NCBI RefSeq assembly: GCF_000011385.1
Contig: NC_005125.1
Location: 2,418,001-2,482,000 of the forward strand
From: Gloeobacter violaceus PCC 7421
GTDB lineage: Bacteria > Cyanobacteriota > Cyanobacteriia > Gloeobacterales > Gloeobacteraceae
Reading direction: 5' to 3'
Length of the DNA: 64,000 bases
The notes below the pieces were generated by a model that worked only from the letters and a program-made list of their open reading frames with translations, searched no databases and was not told the origin of the DNA. Every line of letters starts with the position of its first letter. The first letter of the stretch is position 1. Positions 47,786 to 56,277 of the stretch are shown piece by piece. Made by a program: the position numbers and the translations under genes.

Positions 47786-49543
47786 ATGAAAAACATTGAA
47801 CGCACATCTTTTTTGATCTTTTTTGCGACTTCAATAGTGATATCAACGCCCTGCATGGGTGAGCCATTATTAGGAAATGAGAATCAAGAAGTTTATCAAT
47901 TTCCGATGGGTAGCATAATTAAATTAGGCAATCCTCCCTCTTCGTTAGAGAAGGGCAATGATACAGAAGATAACAATAGTTTTGTTACTGATGCAATGGA
48001 ACTTGATACCGTGCCCGATATAAATTGCCCAAGCGGGCTAACATTAACAAAAACAGAAATTGAGCAGAGGGCTCGTGATCTAGGACTTCTCACTGACACT
48101 ATGTCCAGCGGTCAAGTGACCCAAGCACTAGGAATTATATTTCAAAACATGGCTGTAAAAAGCATTAATGCAGTTGAAAACAAGAAAAAAGTCTTTACTT
48201 CGTCAGGTGCTGGATCAGTGCCTGATGTACTGCAATCGATAACTTATACGATTCCTCCTAATCCTCCAAAATCATATGTGGAAAGCTACTTTGGTGATGC
48301 GAAAGCGATTAAAGAAGGCTCCACGATTACGGAAAGTTCTGGGTCGTCTCCAAAACAAGTTTCCAATTTTTTAGGAGCGCTGCTGGTATCAGAAGCTGGC
48401 AAAGCAGCAACAAGCACGAATATTATTCGCCCGGCAATGGTGTTTTACACTCCTGGAGGTATCGCAATAGGTTCATCTTTGGTGAACACAGCTACAACCA
48501 ACAAAACCCTAATGCTTCAAACTAAAGCTTGTACTAATCCAGGTGGAACGCCTGGAGTAAGTGACATGTTATTAGGTAAAGCAGTTCTCCTTAACCCTAA
48601 TGTACTTCCTGCTGGCTCAATTTTTATAACTACAACGGGTCTTTCAGCAAGTGGACTTTTCCGCGTGGTGAAAACGTCTTATGAAAACTTTGTCAACTTT
48701 ACTCGTTATTTTACGGGCACCAATACTGCAGAGCTTGCAACATATCGTAGTGGCAATTGGTATTTTGCCGACTCGTTGTACGGTGATCAAAGTTCGACAG
48801 TATATGGTGTGTCCGGAGACATGCCGTATCCAAGGGATTTTGATGGCGATGGGATACCAGATCTGGCAGTTTGGCGACCCTCAAACCAGCATTGGTATGT
48901 GAAATATAGCTCGACAAAAGCCAGCAAGGATTTGGGAGTCTACGGAATCCCTACAGCCCCCTATTATGATTGGCTTGTGCCTGATGATTTTGATGGAGAT
49001 CGAAAAGCAGATCTGGCAACTTGGCGATCGTCAGACGGACACTGGTACGTTAAGTACAGCTCATCAGGGGTCAGTACCGATTTGGGGGTTTATGGAGTGC
49101 CTGGGAGTCCATACTACGATGTAGCTGTACCTGGCAACTATGATGGAGACGCAAAAACTGACAGAGCAGTTTACAGAACTTCATCTCAAGAATGGTATAT
49201 CAAACAAAGTTCTACGGGTCAACAGGCAACTGTTGTAAAATACGGTATTGCTGGCGATAAACCAGTTCCTGCCGATTATGATGGCGATGGCAAGACCGAT
49301 AGAGCAGTATGGCGCCCTTCAAATGGACGCTGGTATGCAAAGTACAGTTCTACAGGTGATAGTGTTGATTTAGGAGCAAACGGAATATCGGGAGATATAC
49401 TTGTGCCTAGAGATTACGACGGTGACGGTAGGGCCGATAGAGCTGTGTGGCGACCTTCAAACGGTTATTGGTATATCTACTTTAGTTCGGATGGGGCGTT
49501 CTACTCCAAGCAATGGGGTCAGTCCAGCGATATACCTCTGTAA
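47786..49543 (+). CDS. Secreted protein with FG-GAP/VCBS-like calcium repeats
   Basis: A 585-residue exported protein. The signal peptide covers about residues 1-26 (FLIFFATSIVISTPCMGE). Residues 30-310 have no recognised domain; IIRPAMVFYTPGGIAIGSS and ASGLFRVVKTSYENFVNFT are the most regular parts. From about 345, five units of about 50 residues repeat DFDGDGIPDLAVWRPSN, HWYVKYSS, DLGVYGIP, with calcium-binding DxDGD loops, like FG-GAP/VCBS propeller blades. The gene is AT-rich with A/T-ending codons, unlike the rest of the window, so recent acquisition is likely. AAGGAG lies upstream of the ATG. Confidence 0.8.
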   Translation: MKNIERTSFLIFFATSIVISTPCMGEPLLGNENQEVYQFPMGSIIKLGNPPSSLEKGNDTEDNNSFVTDAMELDTVPDINCPSGLTLTKTEIEQRARDLGLLTDTMSSGQVTQALGIIFQNMAVKSINAVENKKKVFTSSGAGSVPDVLQSITYTIPPNPPKSYVESYFGDAKAIKEGSTITESSGSSPKQVSNFLGALLVSEAGKAATSTNIIRPAMVFYTPGGIAIGSSLVNTATTNKTLMLQTKACTNPGGTPGVSDMLLGKAVLLNPNVLPAGSIFITTTGLSASGLFRVVKTSYENFVNFTRYFTGTNTAELATYRSGNWYFADSLYGDQSSTVYGVSGDMPYPRDFDGDGIPDLAVWRPSNQHWYVKYSSTKASKDLGVYGIPTAPYYDWLVPDDFDGDRKADLATWRSSDGHWYVKYSSSGVSTDLGVYGVPGSPYYDVAVPGNYDGDAKTDRAVYRTSSQEWYIKQSSTGQQATVVKYGIAGDKPVPADYDGDGKTDRAVWRPSNGRWYAKYSSTGDSVDLGANGISGDILVPRDYDGDGRADRAVWRPSNGYWYIYFSSDGAFYSKQWGQSSDIPL

Positions 49544-49722
49544 TTCTACTTATCCATAGGACAGTGGCTAACTGCATCCTACAGCTAGCAATGTATCAAC
49601 ATGTTATATTGATGAAAAGTGGGAAAGCATTATTTGCTTTCCGAAGTAGATGTACAAGCCTACAGTCGTATTGCTATGAGTGGGTTCTGAATGGTCGCAG
49701 TTGACGGAATCGTACTATCTAA

Positions 49723-49813
49723 CCCTGATCTGTCAAACACGGGCGAAACGTTGAATCTTCGTGAGCTGAAAGGCCGTGCTTTCGTTGAAAAATCCCTATG
49801 TGACAGATCAGGG
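49723..49813. mobile_element. 91-bp MITE-like element with 13-bp inverted repeats and CTAA duplication
   Basis: Perfect 13-bp terminal inverted repeats, CCCTGATCTGTCA at 49723-49735 and its complement at 49801-49813, bound a 91-bp segment without coding capacity. CTAA flanks it on both sides (49719-49722 and 49814-49817), a 4-bp target duplication. CTAA fits the YTAR target of IS5-type elements. It is probably a non-autonomous derivative moved by a transposase elsewhere in the genome. The rest of the 49544-50027 gap holds no gene that I can see; it is AT-rich and should contain the promoter of the WG-repeat gene. Confidence 0.8.
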
Positions 49814-50027
49814 CTAAGTAGGCGGAGCTAATTAAACGTCAGGTTGTGGAGGATGCTAAAAAGCTTTAGCCTGAGACTCAGCCGCAGCACCTTATGTTTA
49901 TTCAGCTTCGGCTACTTAGTAAAATCTACAATAGTATCTAGGTGAGATATTGATTTAACTGTGTTTTCAAATCACGCGGAAACACAGCTTTCCTCTGCTG
50001 CTTCCCATTAATGATGAGGCTTCGAGT

Positions 50028-50957
50028 TTGAATAACTTGTTTCCAGTGCAGCGAGAAGGTGTTTGGGGCTTTATCAACAACATTGGTAAAATAACGATTG
50101 AATTAAAATTTAATGAAGCTCAAAACTTTTCTGAAGGCATTGCCGGAGTGCTCACCGATGAAGGATGGGGTTTTATTGATGAGTCTGGACGCTATCTTTA
50201 TCTTCCCCAGTTTAATGGAGCAGAACCGTTTTTCGAGCAAGTTGCACGTGTAAGGCTTGAAGACTGTTGGGGCTTCGTTGATCTAGTTGGTAATGTTTAT
50301 AGTCTCCCCTCAGAATACATAGAAGTTGGAAGGGCGTTCTCTCAAGGGTTGGTGCTTATTGGCACATCTGAAGAAAAGTATGGCTACATTAATAAATTGG
50401 TAGAAGAAGTGATCCAACCTCAGTATGATTATGGAGACCCATTTTCCGAGAATTTAGCAGCTGTTCATATAGGTGGGTGGCCTGGAGGTAGATGGGGCTT
50501 CATCGATTTTAGTGGCCAGCTAGTGATAAAGCCAAGCTTTGACAAGGTTTTGGAGGGTTTTCGTCAAAGTTTGGCAAGAGTTTCTTACAGAGACGAAGTT
50601 ATTTACATTGATAGGACTGGCTCAAGAGTTGATGACATAAAAGCTGTTTGCTCTAGAAATTCATCTGAGGGCTTAGCAACTATAAGCGTTCGCAATAGAT
50701 GGGGATATGCCTCTATACATGGGGATGTGGTTATTGAACCGATTTTTGAGTCTGCATATCCCTTTTGTGAAGGACTAGCAGCTGTACAAGTAACTAATAG
50801 AAAATGGGGCTATATTAATAAAATGGGAGAGACAGTTATTGATCCGAAGTTTGATCATGCTAGCTGCTTCTCACATGGTTTAGCTCTTGTAGATGTCGGC
50901 AACTCAGAAGGCTACATTGATAAACGCGGAATTTATGTGTGGAAGTCATTTGTATGA
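50028..50957 (+). CDS. WG-repeat protein
   Basis: A 309-residue protein made almost wholly of WG/KWG repeats: units such as EGVWGFINNIGKITIELKF, DEGWGFIDESGRYLYLPQF and NRKWGYINKMGETVIDPKF recur about every 38-45 residues and would fold into a beta-propeller-like structure. There is no signal peptide. The start is TTG at 50028, supported by GAGG 8 bases upstream; no in-frame ATG lies nearby. It is AT-rich like the neighbouring repeat-protein gene. WG-repeat proteins are often scaffolds in bacterial signalling or contact systems; the role here is unknown. Confidence 0.85.
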   Translation: MNNLFPVQREGVWGFINNIGKITIELKFNEAQNFSEGIAGVLTDEGWGFIDESGRYLYLPQFNGAEPFFEQVARVRLEDCWGFVDLVGNVYSLPSEYIEVGRAFSQGLVLIGTSEEKYGYINKLVEEVIQPQYDYGDPFSENLAAVHIGGWPGGRWGFIDFSGQLVIKPSFDKVLEGFRQSLARVSYRDEVIYIDRTGSRVDDIKAVCSRNSSEGLATISVRNRWGYASIHGDVVIEPIFESAYPFCEGLAAVQVTNRKWGYINKMGETVIDPKFDHASCFSHGLALVDVGNSEGYIDKRGIYVWKSFV

Positions 50958-51066
50958 ATGAGGATGCGGGTTTGGTTATAGAAGTGCTTACTGGATCAAA
51001 AGAATAACCCCCGGCTGTTTGGTGTCGGGGACTTCCTCTTTGAGAGCTTTCAGGAAATTTAGGTAA

Positions 51067-51564
51067 TTATAGGGGCAACTTGGCAATGTAGTCGGCCAGG
51101 TCCGAGCGGCGCACCCGCCAGGCGCGGCCGATTTTCCCCGCACGCAGCTCCCCGGCGGCGATAGCCCGCTTGAGCTGATCACGGCTTAGGCCAGTGAGCG
51201 CCTGGGCCTCGCCGAGAGTGAGCAAAATTTTCTCCCCGAGAGCGGCGGCCGGACGCTCCGTCTTGCGCCGGTACCCCAATTGATCGAGAAGCCCCACCAA
51301 GCCGACGAGTGCTTCGCCAGGGCTCGCCAGTGGCGCTAATGCTGTGTCGGAGCCTGTCGGAGCGGCTGTCGGAGAGACGGTAGCCGACTTGGTGAGAGAA
51401 GTGCCTAAAGTGGAGCGAAACCCGGCCAGTTCTTTAGGATCGTAGGTGGCCATCTGGCCCGCTGACCCGCGTTCGTAGGTGACGCCGAGCTTACCCTACT
51501 GCGTGTAGCGCTCCAAGGTGCGCAGGCTCACACCGAGAAAAGCCGCCGCTTGTTCTTTGTTCAC
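51067..51564 (-). pseudogene. Double HTH (excisionase/MerR-type) regulator with one in-frame amber codon
   Basis: Starting at the GTG at 51564, preceded by a strong GGAAGG, the frame reads VNKEQAAAFLGVSLRTLERY, a MerR/excisionase-type HTH, then meets TAG at 51498-51496 (codon 23). After it the same frame continues GKLGVTYERG and reaches an ATG at 51453, giving an intact second HTH: LTLGEAQALTGLSRDQLKRA with KIGRAWRVRRSDLADYIAKL. Readthrough or a lysine-to-stop mutation would explain it; restart at 51453 yields a 128-residue single-HTH protein. The perfect palindrome at 51573-51610 lies directly upstream and probably is its operator. Confidence 0.72.
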
Positions 51565-51572
51565 TGTCCTTC

Positions 51573-51654
51573 CTCGCCAAGGTTCGCCAGCCGTGGCGAA
51601 CCTTGGCGAGAATATACCACGACAGCCCTCGCCAACCGTGGCGAACCTTGGCGA
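51573..51654. promoter_or_regulatory. 17-bp perfect inverted repeat operator plus second half-site array
   Basis: A 17-base arm (51573-51589) and its exact complement (51594-51610) flank a GCCG spacer. The half TGGCGAACCTTGGCGA recurs at 51639-51654, 45 bases from the first copy, next to another TCGCCA half. The sites cover the leader and likely promoter of the double-HTH gene and face the divergent HTH gene at 51847, so one regulator could control both. Iterons of a plasmid origin are the alternative. Confidence 0.7.
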
Positions 51655-51846
51655 CACTCTGCAAAAGCTGAAATTCGAAGTCACCCAACACGCCCGACAC
51701 CATATACAGCGTCGGGGGAGATCCCGTAAACTATTCGCAATTGATAAGCCAAGCCAGGGCTTTGCCCTGGCGGGAGATTTCGAGAGATACGACCCTCTCT
51801 AATCTCGAAGCTTTCAAGTGAGACCGCCGCTTGGAGCCCACCCATA

Positions 51847-52910
51847 GTGTACGCGACTTCAAATAGGCTTGAAAGTTCAGAAGATTACTCAAATCGCCAG
51901 TCCCGAGGCTGGATAGGCCAGGCCCGCGAGCAGACGAGGAACCAGACCCGCGCGTTGGTGGAGGAGTTGGCCGCCACCCACCGATGGATCGGTCTGGTGC
52001 ACGAGCGAATTAGCCGCAGCCGGGCGCACACAATCGGCCGCATCGTCGAAGCGGTGATCGGCCTGGTGGATCGGGCGGGCTACTGCTGGGCGAGTGCCGA
52101 GACGATCGCCGGCTACGCAGGGTGCGACCGCTCGACGGTGTTTCGGTTGTGGCCTGAGATCGAATTTGCCGGGCTGCTGGTGTCGGTTCGCCAGGCGCAC
52201 GGCCCCAACCGGGTCTACCTGGACGCGGCACTGATCGATCGGGTGCTGGCGCTGGATACACCGAGATGGGCGGCGAACCCCACGAGCCCGTTTTGGCTGC
52301 GCTACCGCCAATGGCTGGGGCAGTCGATCGCCTATCGTCACAGCCGCGCTGCACTTGAGCCGAGTGCACTCAAGAGCCGTCTCAATTTGACACCCAATTA
52401 TCTAGAAGACTCTGATCAACAAATTCAACGTTCCAAAGGCTTGGCTGAGCCCAGAGCATTCCCCCCCCAAGCCGCAGACGATACCACGGCCACTCCTACA
52501 GGCAAGGGTGCGCTTCGTCCTCCGCTTTGCTCCGGCCCTTGCCCTCCGTCACTCGGCCGTGAAACCGAAAAGCTTTCGGAGGGGGGAATGTCTCTCACAC
52601 AGACGGCGGCTCGGCAGAGCAACCACAACCACCCGAAACAATCGTCACCCCCGGCCGGGCGCGAGTGCCCGAGGCGCTGCAGGCCGTGCTCGACCGCTGG
52701 CCAGAGGTGGCCGCGCGCCTCGACGAGCGCTGTTTGCGCAATCTGGTCGCCTTCCGCCACGCGTTGCGACGCATCGACCAGGTGCTGGCGATGGCCGACG
52801 CCCAACCCGCCAGGTCGTTCTGGCGTGGGGTTGCAGCCAGGCAGTTTCGGTCGCTTCGAGGGTCGGGAAACCTAGAGAAATCGGCCTGCCACGCGCACCA
52901 TGTCGCCTAG
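51847..52910 (+). pseudogene. HTH replication-initiator-like protein with frame break at a G6 run
   Basis: The N-terminal about 150 residues hold a winged-helix domain: IVEAVIGLVDRAGYCWASAE then TIAGYAGCDRSTVFRLWPEI, as in plasmid replication or satellite regulators. The frame runs on to 52875, but the real C terminus lies in another frame: VPEALQAVLDRWPEVAARLD and CLRNLVAFRHALRRIDQVLA, ending at 52910. The join is at GGGGGGA (52581-52587), where losing one base or a -1 slip links SEGG to NVSHTDGG. It is either a 1-base mutation or programmed frameshifting. The start GTG is at 51847. The gene is divergent from the double-HTH gene and shares its operator region. Confidence 0.6.
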
Positions 52911-53384
52911 ATCCACGTCGCCGTCGTTGTCGGTGTCCAAGAACGTACCCAGCAGGGGATTGCCCTGCTGGGGATTACGACTGTTGGTGCCGCCCTGCAA
53001 CAGCTGCAAGATCAAAGGTATGACGACGGGCAAGAGCGCCTGGATGGTGGAAGCGTCGATGCCGGTGCGGTTGGCGGTGTCCTGGACCACCTGCGGTTGC
53101 CGCGCTCCAAAGAGCGCCTGGACGGCCTGCGGATTCGCTTCGGTGCCGCTGTACTGCTGCACGGTGGCCTCGGCCTGCTGCGGCCCGGCGCCGGCGCGCT
53201 GTTGCTGGAGGGCGCCGCGCACCTGTTGCCCCACCACCGAGAACAACTGGGTCATCGCCTGAGTGTCGGCGCCGTGGGCCTGCCCCTGCTGTTGAAGAGT
53301 GCCCAGAACCGAGGCCACCTGACCCTGGCTCGCTTGCTGCTCGGGGTTGGCGATGGCGGCAAGGATTTGATCGAACAGTCCCAT
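52872..53384 (-). CDS. DUF937-type protein with calcium-loop tail
   Basis: A 170-residue protein. MGLFDQILAAIANPEQQASQ begins the DUF937 fold, rich in Gln and Ala, followed by IDASTIQALLPVVIPLILQL and a short linker. The end TDNDGDVDLGDMVRVAGRF contains a DxDxDGxxD dockerin or EF-hand-like calcium loop. There is no signal peptide. The ATG at 53384 begins the family similarity. Its 3' end overlaps the tail of the convergent HTH gene by about 39 bases. Function unknown. Confidence 0.75.
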   Translation of the reverse strand: MGLFDQILAAIANPEQQASQGQVASVLGTLQQQGQAHGADTQAMTQLFSVVGQQVRGALQQQRAGAGPQQAEATVQQYSGTEANPQAVQALFGARQPQVVQDTANRTGIDASTIQALLPVVIPLILQLLQGGTNSRNPQQGNPLLGTFLDTDNDGDVDLGDMVRVAGRFL

Positions 53385-53477
53385 AGAAGCCTCGACGCGG
53401 GAGGAACGCCTGGATCCTACGCCTTGTTCCCGGGCGGGACAAGCCACCCGGGTATGTTGGCAAGTTCAGGGCACCAT

Positions 53478-54401
53478 TCAGGCCGTCTTACGTACGTAGG
53501 ACGACTCGGGCGCCTCGGGCGCGTCCGCCTTGGCGGCGCGGCCCAGGCCCAGAAATGCAGGCAAAAACTGCTGCATGAACTGCACCGGATCGCGCTGGAA
53601 GGCGATCTGAACGAGGCTCAGCCGGTGCATCTGGGTCTCGGGCAAAATGCGCGGCAGGTGCTCCATCAGGTAGCCCGGCCGCTCCCATACCGGCAGCGTC
53701 TCGGAGATCTCAAGCAGCCACTGGGCACGGCGCAACTCGGCTCCAAGGGTGATATCCATGCTCGTCTCGAAGGCTGCCTGCTCGATGGTCGTGTAGCGGC
53801 GCTTGGCCGCTTCGACCCGCTCGGCGTTCTGGGGCGAGGTGCGGGCCATCTGGGCGAGCCAGCGGTTGCCCCAGCGCACATGCCCCGCCTCCTCCGGCAA
53901 AATTCGCTCGATGCACGCGCGGATCTGGAGGTTCTCAGGCGTCTGGGGCGCGTTCTTGAGCGCGTGGATGTGGGCGGAAAAATACAGGCAGCCGCGCTTC
54001 TCGGTGACGTTGATGGCAGCGAGGCTCTCGATGAGATAAAAATCGAGGTCGATCTCTTTGCCGGGCTTGCCGCCGGTGTCGTGGACAAGGCGCTCGAATT
54101 CGTCGATATACGAAAGCCCCGGCGGCACGTTGAGTTCTGCCCCCAGATCGTAGAGCAGCTCGGTCAGCCAGTTGGCGTGGCGGGCTTCGTCGTGGATATG
54201 GCGCGAGAGGTCGCGGATGAGTTCACGCTGCTGACCGTCGAGGCGCTCGATCACCTCGGTGAGATCCTTGCAGGCGCGCTGCTCGGAGTAGCGGTAGCGG
54301 TTGAGCGTAATGTTTTGAATTTCGCGGTCCCGGACGACAATGGCGAGAATTTCGCGGGCTCCGAACTGGTCACGGAACTTCCGCGGGTATGTAACAGTCA
54401 T
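53478..54401 (-). CDS. Ferritin-like diiron protein
   Basis: A 307-residue mostly helical protein. RDLSRHIHDEARHANWLTEL and IERILPEEAGHVRWGNRWLA each give an ExxH-type motif about 100 residues apart, and upstream glutamates complete a four-helix diiron site. The length exceeds ferritins; it resembles the DUF455-type ferritin-like oxygenases. It may be a hydroxylase. It stands alone, with the RNase-H-fold gene 53 bases upstream on the same strand. Identification beyond the superfamily is not possible from sequence alone. Confidence 0.7.
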   Translation of the reverse strand: MTVTYPRKFRDQFGAREILAIVVRDREIQNITLNRYRYSEQRACKDLTEVIERLDGQQRELIRDLSRHIHDEARHANWLTELLYDLGAELNVPPGLSYIDEFERLVHDTGGKPGKEIDLDFYLIESLAAINVTEKRGCLYFSAHIHALKNAPQTPENLQIRACIERILPEEAGHVRWGNRWLAQMARTSPQNAERVEAAKRRYTTIEQAAFETSMDITLGAELRRAQWLLEISETLPVWERPGYLMEHLPRILPETQMHRLSLVQIAFQRDPVQFMQQFLPAFLGLGRAAKADAPEAPESSYVRKTA

Positions 54402-54454
54402 CTTGAGTGGCTCGTCACGACTTCATCAATTTTAACTAGACTTTCGGGGATTGA

Positions 54455-54865
54455 TTAGCGCCGGTCGGCGTCGATCAGCCCCACCAGGTAGCGCTCCACC
54501 AAAATGAGGGCCACCACGTCGTCGTAGGCTTCCGGGGGCACCCGAAAATCTTGGGGCAACAGACGGTTGAGCCCCCGGGGCGGGTTGAACTGCCAGTAGC
54601 GGGCGCGGGCCTGCTCGCTGGAGCGGCGCTCGGGTACCGCCACCAGGCGCACCTCGGGAAAGGCGGCGCGCAGTTGGGCCTGCCAGTACTCGGATGTCGT
54701 CTGATCACCGATGACCAGGGCGGCCACCGGAAAGTCCTCCAGCAACCGCTCCACCTGCTTGAGCAGCTGGTCGCTCGCTACGACCGAGCGAAAGTAGAGC
54801 TTGCGGTCGAGGCCCACCAGCGCCAGACCGCACTTGGAGCGACCGGGATCGATACCCAGGATCAT
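54455..54865 (-). CDS. RNase-H-fold nuclease (YqgF/RuvX-like)
   Basis: A 136-residue protein. MILGIDPGRSKCGLALVGLD has the first Asp of the RNase-H/RuvC fold; ALVIGDQTTSEYW and YDDVVALILVERYLVG supply later acidic positions. It resembles the YqgF family (16S rRNA maturation or Holliday-junction resolution) but is a divergent cyanobacterial form. It ends 3 bases downstream of the DUF3084 gene stop, so the two are co-transcribed. Confidence 0.72.
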   Translation of the reverse strand: MILGIDPGRSKCGLALVGLDRKLYFRSVVASDQLLKQVERLLEDFPVAALVIGDQTTSEYWQAQLRAAFPEVRLVAVPERRSSEQARARYWQFNPPRGLNRLLPQDFRVPPEAYDDVVALILVERYLVGLIDADRR

Positions 54866-54868
54866 CGC

Positions 54869-56227
54869 TTACCCGGCCTTGCTGAGAATACGGCCGTTTT
54901 GCATCGCTACGAGTTTGAGGCTGAGGGGACCAAGGGTGTAGACATCCTGCTTGGAGACGGCCTGGAGGGTGACGGCGCCGTTGCCGGGTTGCGAGCGCAG
55001 CTCTTCGATCATCCGCTCCAGGTCTCTGTACAAAAATTCGCCCACCTTGGCGTCGCGACCGCTGGTGAGGATACCGGCGTCGCGGGCCTGGCGGTTCGCC
55101 TCGTTGAAGAGATCCACCAGCGTTACGCGCAGTTTTTCTTCGTCGTTCAGAACATTACGATCGATCTGGCGGGCGGCGATCACCCGTCCTTCCTCGAACA
55201 ACAGCTGGTTGGGGCGGACCTGTCCGAAGACCCAGACCGGCTCGCCTTTGAGAGAGTTGTCAATCGAAATCAGCTGCAGGGCGTGATCGCCGGGGGCGGC
55301 GAGTTGCTGCAGGATGCGGCGGGCCTCTTCGGCGCTCATGCACACCGCACTTTTGCAGCCCGCCTCCGGTTCCGGCTGGGCGCCGGCTTTGAGGGCTTGC
55401 TTCTGGACTTCGCTGAGAAATTCGTCGAAGATGCGCTGGGTCTCAGCCATACCCCGCCCGCCCGGTACCTTCGCCTTGGCGACCGCCTCTTCGGCTTCGA
55501 AAATCAGTTCGGTGCGGCTGCGCAGGCGATTGGTCGTCGCCTGGGAGGCCGCCACTTTTTTGGCCAGTTCGGCGGCGATATAAAAAAGCGTCTCGTTCTC
55601 CCGCTCCAGTTTCTTTTTCTGGCGCGCCAACTGGACCAGGTCTTTGCGGCTGCGCTGCAAAGAAGTAGCCAGCCGCCTTTGCTCGCCATTGAGCGTCTGC
55701 ACCGCCTGTCGCAGCACCTGAGCATTTTTTTGGACGGCGGCTTTTTGGGTCTCGAGGGTGGCAAGCAACTTCTGGTTCTGAGCAAGCTTGCGTTCGCTTT
55801 GTTCTTGCTGGGAGCGCGCCTCGGTCAGTTGCCGGTTGATGCTCTGCAAGTTCGTCTCCGCCTGACGGCGCTCGGCAAGGGCCGATTGGAGGGCACGGCG
55901 CTCTTCGGTGCGCTGACTTTGGACGGCCAACAGTTCTTTTTCGGCCGCTGCCTGTTGGCGGGTCGCATCGCGCAGGCGCGACTGCACCTGGTCGTAGTTA
56001 AAGAGCGCGAACTGCACCCGGTCGGAGACCAGCAGCACCAGTGCCAGTGAAACCCCGGCGATCATCACCCCGGTAAAGACGGTCACCAGCGTGGCGGTGT
56101 CCCGGGGCCGCAGCTTGAATAGACTCAACCGTTTTTTGCCCACCATCGAGCCGATGCGGTCGCCGACGGTGGCAATCCCGCCTCCAAGAATCAGCACGGC
56201 CAGAATGAGCAAAAAACCAGCTACCAT
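54869..56227 (-). CDS. DUF3084 coiled-coil membrane protein
   Basis: A 452-residue protein. Two hydrophobic helices (residues 2-20 and about 48-68) flank a conserved GDRIGSMVGKKRLSLFKLRP loop, typical of DUF3084. Residues 80-225 are a long coiled coil (QQAAAEKELLAVQSQR, ARQKKKLERENETLFYIAAE). The C-terminal 200 residues form a globular domain. The family is common in cyanobacteria and related to cell-envelope organisation, with unclear function. Encoded with the RNase-H-fold gene and divergent from a glycosyltransferase. Confidence 0.85.
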   Translation of the reverse strand: MVAGFLLILAVLILGGGIATVGDRIGSMVGKKRLSLFKLRPRDTATLVTVFTGVMIAGVSLALVLLVSDRVQFALFNYDQVQSRLRDATRQQAAAEKELLAVQSQRTEERRALQSALAERRQAETNLQSINRQLTEARSQQEQSERKLAQNQKLLATLETQKAAVQKNAQVLRQAVQTLNGEQRRLATSLQRSRKDLVQLARQKKKLERENETLFYIAAELAKKVAASQATTNRLRSRTELIFEAEEAVAKAKVPGGRGMAETQRIFDEFLSEVQKQALKAGAQPEPEAGCKSAVCMSAEEARRILQQLAAPGDHALQLISIDNSLKGEPVWVFGQVRPNQLLFEEGRVIAARQIDRNVLNDEEKLRVTLVDLFNEANRQARDAGILTSGRDAKVGEFLYRDLERMIEELRSQPGNGAVTLQAVSKQDVYTLGPLSLKLVAMQNGRILSKAG

Positions 56228-56277
56228 CGATCCCGCAGCGGTCGAACGGAAAGTACGGCAATTCTAGCAGAGCCTTT

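Noticed and set aside
54551-56050. 499-residue plus-strand frame opposite DUF3084 and the RNase-H-fold gene
   Set aside because: Leu/Gly/Gln-rich shadow of the coiled-coil gene; no recognised motif.
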